A stretch of DNA of 52,700 nucleotides, taken from assembly GCA_030147635.1 (NCBI GenBank), contig JASBUZ010000051.1, forward strand, positions 1 through 52,700, given 5' to 3'. Shown here one piece after another: positions 40,391 to 51,000 of the stretch. Source of the DNA: Gammaproteobacteria bacterium. GTDB taxonomy: Bacteria > Pseudomonadota > Gammaproteobacteria > Legionellales > Legionellaceae. Position 1 is the stretch's first letter, and every line of letters begins with the position of its first letter. The notes below the pieces were generated by a model. It made no database searches, had not been told where the DNA came from, and saw nothing but the letters and a program-made list of their open reading frames with translations. The position numbers were made by a program, and so were the translations under genes.

Positions 40391-41989
40391 ATGTATTATT
40401 TAAAGGCAAATGCGATAGCAGAACCCCTAGTTTATCATTGGTATGCATCTATTTACTTGATATCTCCTGCAATGACCGCAATGAAGTTTTCTCATTCTCA
40501 TTTGATGCTGATGAGTAGTTATGTCTCAGCCCCCAGAATGCATGAGCTTGCATGTCAGCATCCAGAAATGAAAGGGGGGCCGTTTATTGATCATCCCGCT
40601 TCTCGTGTTGATGAGATAGAAGCGATTTTAGAAAAAACCAAAGTAACCATGAAGCAGCATATTGAGTTTGCTGAAGGTATTAGTCAATTACATCAATTGC
40701 TGGAGGCGCATCCTAAAGGTATGTCGTTGGAGCCTTTGTATGCGCAGTTACCGGAAGTATTACGTGGTTATGTTGAGCTGTATTATGATGTATCAAATCG
40801 ACCTCACTTTAGGTTTGTCGAACCTTTACTTTATCGAGGGAACTTAAATACGGCACCATTTCAGAGTATTTTGCTTTCGCTTGTTGATGAAGACCACCGT
40901 CCGTTTTGTTTGAGTACTCCAAGGGTGTATAAGGATGAAATTAGTATTTCAAAGCCTTTCCGCTCCTCTTTTTATGATAGGCTCTTTGCAAGTAGAGAAA
41001 ATGCTTTAACACAGGATGATTTGAATCAGGTGATGCAAGATGCATCATTTGATATAAATGATGAACGTGTCGTTAGTCAGTTTTTAAATTTATTTTGTAG
41101 CGAGCCCCTACAAGCACAATCTTCAAAATTAGACAAGGACACACCGGTTAGGGTCCGCTATTTTGGGCATGCCTGTGTCTTAATCGAGTCGCACCAATGC
41201 AACATCTTGATTGATCCGGCATTGAGTTATAGTTATCTCAGTGAGATTGAGCGTTTCAGTTATGCTGATTTACCGGAAAAAATTGATTATGTTGTTTTAA
41301 CGCACTCACACCAAGACCATGTTTTAATTGAGCATCTGCTTCAGCTTCGTTATAAAATTGGTACCTTGGTTGTTCCTCTAAATGTAATAGGTGCCCTGCA
41401 AGATCCTTCATTGAAGCTAATGTTAGAAGACCTTGGCTTTAAATCAGTGATTGCTTTGCATGAGTTTGATTCAGTGATGTTTCCCGGTGGACAGATACAA
41501 GCCCTGCCTTTTTTAGGTGAACATGCTGACTTATATATTCAGAGTAAGTTGATGTATTTGGTTGAAATCGCTGAGGTTAAACTGATGTTCGCTGCAGATG
41601 CAAACAATCTGGATCATAAAATGTATGAGAAAACGCATCAAATTGTTGGTGACATTGATGTGCTTTTTATTGGAATGGAGTGCTCTGGCGCACCATTAAG
41701 CTGGCTGTATCAACCAATTTTAATGGAGAATGTGACGCGTGCAATAGATCAAAGTCGTCGTTTAGATGGCTCTGATTTTGATAAGGCAAAAAGTATGGTT
41801 GATTTATTTGATTGTAAGCAAGTGTACGTCTATGCAATGGGACAAGAGCCATGGCTTAATTATGTGATGGGTATTCATTATACTCCAGAATCTCCTCCCA
41901 TTGTTGAATCTAATAAACTCATTGAGTATTGCAAAACAAAAAACATTAAATCTGCTCGTCTTTTCGGTAAAGAGGATATTAAAATTTAA
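40391..41989 (+). CDS. CmlA-like diiron beta-hydroxylase of carrier-bound amino acids
   Basis: The 532-residue protein equals CmlA of chloramphenicol synthesis in length. CmlA is a metallo-beta-lactamase-fold, non-haem diiron enzyme that beta-hydroxylates an aromatic amino acid tethered to an NRPS carrier domain. The metal motif THSHQDH places His305, His307, Asp309 and His310; Glu377 is in GEHADL and Asp403 in FAADANN. These are the ligand numbers I recall for CmlA, except that a late His ligand could not be matched. Residues 1-240 form the CmlA-type N-terminal domain. AAAGGA precedes ATG 40391. The NRPS starts 32 nt downstream, so hydroxylation on its carrier domain is the natural role. Confidence 0.88.
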   Translation: MYYLKANAIAEPLVYHWYASIYLISPAMTAMKFSHSHLMLMSSYVSAPRMHELACQHPEMKGGPFIDHPASRVDEIEAILEKTKVTMKQHIEFAEGISQLHQLLEAHPKGMSLEPLYAQLPEVLRGYVELYYDVSNRPHFRFVEPLLYRGNLNTAPFQSILLSLVDEDHRPFCLSTPRVYKDEISISKPFRSSFYDRLFASRENALTQDDLNQVMQDASFDINDERVVSQFLNLFCSEPLQAQSSKLDKDTPVRVRYFGHACVLIESHQCNILIDPALSYSYLSEIERFSYADLPEKIDYVVLTHSHQDHVLIEHLLQLRYKIGTLVVPLNVIGALQDPSLKLMLEDLGFKSVIALHEFDSVMFPGGQIQALPFLGEHADLYIQSKLMYLVEIAEVKLMFAADANNLDHKMYEKTHQIVGDIDVLFIGMECSGAPLSWLYQPILMENVTRAIDQSRRLDGSDFDKAKSMVDLFDCKQVYVYAMGQEPWLNYVMGIHYTPESPPIVESNKLIEYCKTKNIKSARLFGKEDIKI

Positions 41990-42021
41990 GCAAAGTAATT
42001 GCTATTACAGAGGATGTAGGT

Positions 42022-45000
42022 GTGCGAATTTTAAGTGTTCTGGTGTTAGGTGGTCGTTATTCTTTTTTACATGTCATAATAAATTACCTCATGGAGGCAG
42101 GGCACCTTGTTCATCAGGAAGAGACTGATAAAACAGACTGTGATTTTTTGATTAATTTTGAACAGCTTGTTTTAAGACATCCTCAGCTCATTTTTACAGC
42201 ATATGTTTCTGCATGTGAGTCTGTGAGTATCAAGATAGGCATGCTAAGAAGTGAGCAGTACTGTGAGTTAGTAGATGCTCACTATGCGTTGGAGGAACTT
42301 AAATCTATCCATGTTCACTTGGAGTCTCTTTTCAGTAAAGCCGTAGTCCGGTGGCTGCATATGGACCAGGAAGGCGTAGATTGGCTACCTTATGAAGTAG
42401 ATTCGACTCCGCTTGAAACCTTTGAGTCAATTTTGAACTATGGAGAGCGGCTGACAAGTCTTCAAGCATATTACCAAACCTTTAGCACGCCAGTTCAATT
42501 TGAACTGAGTGAAACGACACAGGAAGAAACAGCATGTGTTGAGGTAGATTTATCTCAATTTGATCCTGGTAGGGAACAAATCGAGTTGTTTTTGATTTAT
42601 CTGCTGGTGCAATACAACGCACGTGCGGCAGGAACATATGCTTATGTGCTTCAATCAGAAACTAAAAGAATAAAGAAGTATATTCAGTTGACAAACAGTA
42701 CTGATTATCTAGTACTTCAAGCACTGGTGAATCATCCTTGTTATGCTATTTGTTCAGATTTTTTTTATACATATCCTGAATTTGAAGAAACTTCACCGCA
42801 AGTTTTATTACAATTTACGAACACAAATCTCAATCAGATAGATTATCCGGTTGTCTCTACCTTTGATGAAGAAAGTTTAAAACTTCGTATTACTTACCCC
42901 AAGGGTTGCTATTTCTTTGCTCATACGCCTCAGCTTGCCTCAGATTTTTTTAAGAGCTACGCGCTATTTGCAGAGCAGGCTATCACCTTTGCTGCTTATT
43001 TATCTGTTCCAGAGGCCTCGTATGCTAAGCAAATACAAATATGGAATCAAACAAACAAAGCACTTCCTCCTAAACTAATTCATCAGATTTTTGAAGAGCA
43101 AGTTGAGCGTACCCCCAATCAAATCGCTGTTGTATTTGAAGATAAACAACTTAATTATCGCGCACTTAATGAAGAAGCGAATCAGCTGGCGCACTTTATT
43201 CGCAAGTCGTATGGCAACCAAGTGGCGCCTGATACATTGATTGCGATTTGTATGTCCTCATCCCCTGATTTTCTAGTAGCACTTTTCGGAGTACTTAAGT
43301 CTGGTGCGGCTTATGTTCCAATAGACACTGAGGACTCCAACGCGCGTGTAGAATATATTCTGAAAGATACTGCAGCTGACTTGGTTTTAGATGGTGCTTT
43401 TTTTGAGCGAAAGCCCTATCGGAGTGAGTCACGCGGCAACCTTTTACCCACTAACACCCCAAAAGATTTAGCTTATGTGATTTACACTTCTGGGACTACA
43501 GGTAAGCCCAAAGGGGTGATGGTAGCGCATGCAGGAGTTGTCAATGTTTCTTTAAGTTGCATAAAGCATTTTAATATGAGCTCGGCAAGCCGTGTGTCAC
43601 AGTTTTTATCGATAGGATTTGATGCGGCTTATTCTGAAGTATTTCCGGCACTCTTTGTTGGGGCTGTTTTACATGTTATTCCTAAATCGGTCAAATATAG
43701 CCATCATTTTGGACAATATATCTTTCAAAATCGGATAACGGTTTTAACAACCTCTCCTCATCTATTGGCAGAACAGAAAGCTGAAGATTTACAACATGTT
43801 CAGGCTATTCAAACGGGGGGATCAAAAGCGAGTACCCAATTATATGAGAGGTGGTGTGAGGGACGGATTTTGGTGAATGCTTATGGTCCTACTGAGGCAA
43901 GCATTATAACCACTTTGTTTAAGTATCGTTCTGGTTCGTCGTCAGCGGTAATTGGTAAACCTTTAGAGAATGTGCAGGTTTATGTGTTGGATGATAAGAA
44001 GTGCTTGCTCCCCATTGGTGTTGTAGGAGAGTTGTATATCGGAGGTGTAGGCGTTGCGCGTGGTTATTTAAATCAGCCTGAATTAACAGATGCACAGTTT
44101 AGTCTAAATCCATTTACGAACGACGGTAGCCTGATGTACCAAACAGGGGACTTAGTACGCTTTCAACCTGATGGCAACTTAGAGTATCTGGGGCGGCGTG
44201 ATTTTCAGGTCAAAATAAATAGTTATCGTATTGAGCTCAGTGAGATTGAGCATGTACTTAATGCTCACCCACGAGTTCAGCAAAGCGTGGTTGTTGCCTA
44301 CGATGGTCGATTGGTTGGCTATTATGTTGGTCAAGCAGAAGCATTAGAGAATTATTTGAATGAAAAGCTTCCCCAGTATATGGTGCCCAAAATATTGATT
44401 CGAATGGAGGTGTTACCACGGAGTCATAGTGGCAAGCTAGAGCGAAGCAAGCTACCAAAACCAAATTTTGAGACTTCTCGAGCAAACTATGTTGAGCCGA
44501 GAAATGAAGTTGAGCATGTGATATGTGAGATTTGGCAGAAGGCTTTTAAAGTACAATCTGTTGGTGTATTCGATGATTTTTTTCAGTTAGGCGGGCAATC
44601 TATTCTTGCGATTCAACTGGCGCATGAGATGAGTCGAAGCCTGAATAAAAAAGTTTTAATTTCAGATATTTTACAGCATAAAAACATTGCAAATATCTGT
44701 ATTGGATTGCAGCATGGTGAGCACCTGGACAGTATAGAGCCTACAGGGAGTATGCGTACCGAGTTATCCTATGCACAAAGTCGGTTATGGTTTATTGAGC
44801 AATATGAAAAGGGGGCTCGTGCCTATCATATTCCGGTGCGTATTTCTTTACAAAAAAACATCAATGAGCGCCTGCTTATTGATGCTCTGCAGGAAATTGT
44901 AGCGCGCCATACTATTCTTAGAACTCATTTTCAGCTCGATGAGCATGGTAGATATTGGCAAGTGACACAAGACGGAGCACTTGCAGTCCAAGAGCATGTA

Positions 45001-48000
45001 GATGCCGAGGCATTTATCGCACGTCCATTTGATTTGATGACTGAAATTCCTATGCGAGCCGGATTCTTTAATGAACCAGCCGGGCGATATTTATTGGTTA
45101 TATTTCATCATATTGCTTTTGATGAGTGGTCTGCAAAAATTTTCGCTCAAGAATTGTGGTGCCTCTACGCTCAAAGGGACTTGCCTCGGCTTGAAATACA
45201 ATACAAAGACTTTGCTGCCTGGCAAAGGAAGGGGATAGAATCACAACTTGAAGCATTGTCTGATTACTGGCGCACTAAGCTGCAAAGCTTGCCCCCCTTA
45301 ATGTTACCAACGGATTATACTCGGCCCGCACAGTTTGATTATCGAGGTGCAATATTTGCCGCTGACTTGCCGAGGCAGTACTTAGATTTAGCAAATCAAT
45401 ATCAAACGACTCCCTATACGGTTTTTTTAGCGGCATTAGCCATCACACTTACACACTACACGGGACAGTTTGATTTTCCAATTGGCACTTTAGTTGCTAA
45501 TAGGCAACACCCTGTGCTTGAGTCTTTAATTGGTTTTTTTGTCAATACGCTTGTGCTCAGGGTGCAAATTCAGGGGCATGAGCGCTTAGTTGACTGTGTC
45601 AGGCAATTGCAGGAAACAGTCGTTGAGGCGCAATTACACCAAGATTTTCCTTTTGAGAAATTATTAAATAGTTTAGGGGTTGAAAGAGAGCCATCCAGGC
45701 ATCCTATTTTTCAAGTATTGTATGTGATGCAATATGAAGATGAAGCCCTGAATGCCTCAGATTTAACCGTGTTAGAGCCTAACGTTGCTAAATTTGATTT
45801 GGCTTTCACGATTAAACTCACAAAAGAAAGTGTGAAGCTTCATATAGAATATGCCACGTCTTTATTTAAGCAGGACAGCATAGAGCGCTTTGCAACCTAT
45901 TATCAGCGTATTTTGGATATAATGTTGAGACATCCAAATATGCGTTTTGATGAAAGTACGCTTTTAACGCCTGAAGAATATAAGCAATTGGTGCATGTGT
46001 GGGGTGCAGAGACGTCGCCTTATCCCACGAAAACAATTCATGCGCGATTTGAAAAGCAAGCAGCACAGACACCCAATCATACAGCCGTAACGTTTAACAA
46101 TCAGTCACTGACGTATGCTGAGTTAGATGTTGAGTCGAATCAGTTGGCGCATTATTTACGCGAGCATCACGATATTCAAGCTGACACACTAATTGCAATA
46201 CAAATGAGTCGCAATGTTGAGTTGGTGGTGGCACTTCTTGCGATACTAAAGTCAGGTGGTGCTTATTTGCCGCTGGATTTAGAGATACCCAAGGCACGCC
46301 TTGATACTATTTTAGAAGAAGCAAAGCCTGTCTTGATTTTAAATGATGCGTTTTTTGAGCATAAGCCTTATTTTGAGGCCTCTCGAGATTCACTGAGTTT
46401 AGGTGGTCCGAGTGATTTAGCGTATGTGATTTATACCTCAGGCAGTACCGGTACACCAAAAGGGGTGATGGTCGAGCACCAAAGTGTGTCACGATTGTTT
46501 GCTGCAGCCAATGAGCACTTTCACTTTAATGACACCGATGTATGGACTCTGTATCACTCAGTGGTATTTGATTTTTCGGTATGGGAGATTTTTGGAGCAT
46601 TGCTTTATGGTGGGACACTTGTTATTCCATCCTGTCATGAGAGGAAAGATGCTGAGCAATTCTTGCAGTTATGCCAGAAACATCGTATAACTATCCTCAA
46701 TCAAACCCCAAGCGCTTATCAAGCAAATTTGGAGGTTGGATTTTCTGAAACGCTTCGTTACATCATTTTAGGCGGGGAAGCACTTCACACCTTTAGACCG
46801 CCAGCATCCGAAACGACACAAGTCATCAATATGTATGGAATTACCGAGAACACGGTACATACCACTTATTCTGTATTGCAAGATGGCGATCCGGTTTTGA
46901 TGGGGCAGCCTTTATCTGATGTAAACTTATATGTTTTGAATCATGGGTTACAACCACTTCCAATCGGTGCTGTTGGTGAGCTCTATATTGGAGGGGCTGG
47001 CCTTGCACGTGGCTATTTGAATCAGCCTGAATTGACCAATGAGCGCTTTATTTCAAATCCATTTTCAGACGGACGATTATATAAGACGGGGGACTTAGTT
47101 CGTAGGCTTTCGAATGGCAATTTAGAGTATGTAGGACGTAACGATTTTCAGATAAAAATTCGTGGATTTAGGGTTGAGCTTGGCGAGATAGAACATGCGC
47201 TTAACAGCCATCCCTTGGTTCAGCAAAGTGTCGTGGTGGTTCATGACCAAAAACTGGTTGGATATTATGTCGGGAAAGCTCAAGACTTGGAAGTGTATCT
47301 AACTGAAAAAATACCCAGTTATATGGTGCCCAGTCTTTTAGTGAGTATGGATACTTTGCCGCTCACCCCAAATGGCAAGTTGGATAGAAATGCCTTACCA
47401 CTTCCTGACTGGACAGAGCGGAGCGAACATTACGTTGCACCACAAACCCCTCTAGAGTCAAAAGTTTGCTGTATTTGGCAGGAAGAGTTGGGCGTTTCGC
47501 AAGTTGGTTTGGATGATGATTTTTTCCGCTTGGGAGGTGACTCAATCCTGAGTATTCGACTCATTGGTCGGATGCGGCAAAATCATTTAAACGTTGCAGT
47601 TAAAGATCTATATTTACATAGAACGATTTCCAAAATGCTCATGCACACTGAGCAGACAGAAGATTCTGAAGTAGCCTATCAAGCTTTTTCTCTTGTGTCA
47701 CAAGCAGTTATTGCCGAGCAAACTCAGTCGGAAACAGACAAATTTGGCAAAATAGAAGATATTTATCCTGCGAGTCAGTTACAAATGGGGATGTTTATTG
47801 ATGAGATAAAACATCCAAGACCTGGCCTGTACCTGGATTCTTATTTTTTCAGAATTAAAGAAGTACCGGATACTGAGCGATTGCGCAATGTTATCGAGCA
47901 GTTGGTTCAAAGGCATCCTTTACTCAGAACTTCATTTACTCAACATGATCAACATGGATATATAGCGATTCAATGGGAGCGTGTGCCAATAGATGCGCAC

Positions 48001-51000
48001 TTTCACCTGATGCCAGACGCTTTTGACGCCGAGCAATTTATAGAAAGCCGAATGCATCAACAGTTTCAAGCACAGTCTCCAGGGCTATTTGAGGTTTTTT
48101 TATATCCTACACCCGAGGCATTTGTTGTCGCTTTTTCAATGCACCATGTCATCATGGATGGCTGGAGTATTGCATGTTTTGTAGCCGAATTTTTGACGGC
48201 CTATCTTTTAAAGCAAAATGTTTCTCAAATGTCACTTCCTCCTTATCCGACGTTTATCATTAAAGAGCAGGAGGCACTTGGCAGCAAAGAGCATGAGGTG
48301 TTTTGGCAAGAATATTTAAAAGACGTTATATTTTCTAATAAAAACTTTATTTTTGACGCTAGAAAAGTTTCTGAAAGAGCATATATTACTCGGTCACATG
48401 AATTGAGCCAAACAGATAGTCTTTCTGTGATTCATTTGGCAAAAAAACTGAATTTATCACCTGATATTATATTTTTGAGTTTGTATGTTTTGGTGCTATC
48501 CCGTTTTTATGCAAGCTCCTCGGTGCTGCTTGGCCTGAGTGTGAATAACCGCCCAGAACAAGTAGGAGGGGATGCAATCTTTGGATTACACCTAAACACA
48601 CTACCCATGAAGCTTGATGTGTATCCTAATGACTATATTGACTTAGTGGGCTTCTTAAAAAAAGTCTCAGCAGAAAAAGCAAGGCTTATGCCATACAAAA
48701 GCTACCCCTATGCACAAATCAAGGCGTTATCTCATGTCGTTGATGGGGAGCTTTATAGTTGTTCGTTTAATTATATTCACTTTCATATTATTGAGCCCAT
48801 CATTGCGAGTACAGATTTAGAGAAGGGGGGCAGTATTGACTACACCTCCATCCCTTTAGCTTTTCATGCACAGCGCTTTAATAACAAGTTTGTTCTAAAG
48901 CTAGATGGTCATAATGATTTCATTGATGAAGATACAGTAGGAGAGGTGTTTCACTATTTAACGCATTATCTGAGCCACCTTTTATACGGTGTGTTTGAAG
49001 ATAGTCCATTTTTACCGCAGCAAGTTCATCAACGATTAATGTGTTTGAGTGGAACGGTAGCGGAATCTCGGGTTAACACAACCATTCAGCAATTATTTGA
49101 AGAGCAAGTTAGAAAAACGCCCGATGCAGTGGCTCTTTGCTTGGGTCATCAAACGATAATTTATGGCTTATTGAACCAGAAGGCAAACCAACTTGCACGC
49201 TGTATTCGTAAACAATTAGGGGGGCAGATTGTATCGGGCACTTTAATTGCAGCTTGTTTTTATCCTTCATTCGATATGATTGTTAGTCTGCTTGCGATTC
49301 TTAAGGCCGGCGCTGCTTATTTGCCGATTGATCCTGAATATCCCGAAGCACGTATTATACATATGTTGCAAGACTCAGGCGCCCCTTTATTGCTCACCCA
49401 AATTGAGTTGCTTCTTTATCTGCAACAGATAGCACCATCTCAATTATTTGTGGTAGATGAATCTTTATATCAATTTGAATCGGAATCTGATTTATCACCT
49501 GGTACTACCGGCCATGATTTGGCTTATGTGATTTACACCTCAGGCACGACAGGGCAGGCAAAAGGCGTGATGGTTGAGCAGGGTAGTGTGGTTAACTATT
49601 TGATGGCGCAAAAAGGTTACTTAAAGCCTCAGAGCAATGAGCGTATTTATCTGATGCATTCTTTTGCTTTTGATACGTCTGTCTCAAGTATCTGGGGCGC
49701 TTTAGTCAATGGGTGTACTCTAGTGCTAGGGGATACTGATGAGAAACTGAATCGACATAATTACCGAGACCACAAAATTGATGTTGCTTACATCCCTCCT
49801 AATTTTTTGAATACACTGTCCGAAGACGATATTTCTTATTTAAGAGCTGTTGTTGTATCCGGTGAGGTATTTGAAAATACGCACTCTTCCAAGTTTCTAT
49901 CAAAAACACAATTGATCAACGAGTATGGCGTAACTGAGTGTACAGTTGGCTCGACTTATCAGCTTGATTGTCAGGCGACGAGTTACTGCTCAGTTATTGG
50001 TAAACCTATTGCAAACGTTGTGCTCTATGTATTAGATGACATGTTATTGCCTGTGGCGATGGGTGCCGTAGGGGAGCTTTACATTGGAGGTATGGGCGTT
50101 GCTCGAGGCTATTTAAATCAACCAGAACTCACTGAAAAGCGGTTTGTTTTGAATCCATTTTTGAATGATGGTAGTCGAATGTACCAAACCGGTGATTTGG
50201 TGCGCTTTCACCCAGATGGCAATTTAATCTATGTTGGTCGTAGTGACTTTCAGATAAATATCAGAGGATATCGCATAGAGCCCAATGAAATAGAGCATAC
50301 TTTAAATACATACCCCTCGGTTCATCAAAGTGCAGTTTTAGAACACGAAGGTAGATTAGTTGCTTACTACGTGGGTAATGCAAAGGCGTTAGAAGCCTAT
50401 CTGCATGATAAATTGCCTCACTATATGATACCGAATGCTTTCATCCAGTTGGACGCACTGCCACTGACTGTGCATGGTAAATTAGATAGAGAAGCATTAC
50501 CATTGCCCAATTGGGAGGAAGAAAGCGTTCCCTATGTTGGACCTCGTAATGACCTGGAGCAATTGGTTTGTGGGATATGGCAAGAAGCACTGCAAGTTTC
50601 ACAAGTTGGCATACACAATGATTTCTTTGAACTTGGTGGACATTCAATTCTTGCCGTGCAAATTTCGCACAAAATAAACCAACTACTCGGCAAAGAAATT
50701 TCAGTGGTTGAGTTATTTCGTTGTAGGACAGTTGCTAAGCTTTGTGTGCTTTTGGCTGAAAGCACTAATACTCAAAACATACCAGTCTATACGGGCAGTC
50801 GAGCACCACTTTCTTATGCTCAAGAGCAGTTGCAGTTTATGGAGCAATCTGAACAGGGTATGTCTCCCTACCATGTGGTTCTAAAGTTTAAATACTCAGC
50901 TGATTTACTCATGGCTTTGCAGCGAGTTGTTGAGCGGCATGAAGTTTTGAGAACATGTTTTGCTTTAGACGAACAAGGCAAGACTTATCAGAGTGTTTGT

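Noticed and set aside
40391-41989. Beta-lactamase or generic metallo-hydrolase
   Set aside because: Length, N-terminal domain and ligand numbering match CmlA, and the gene abuts an NRPS.
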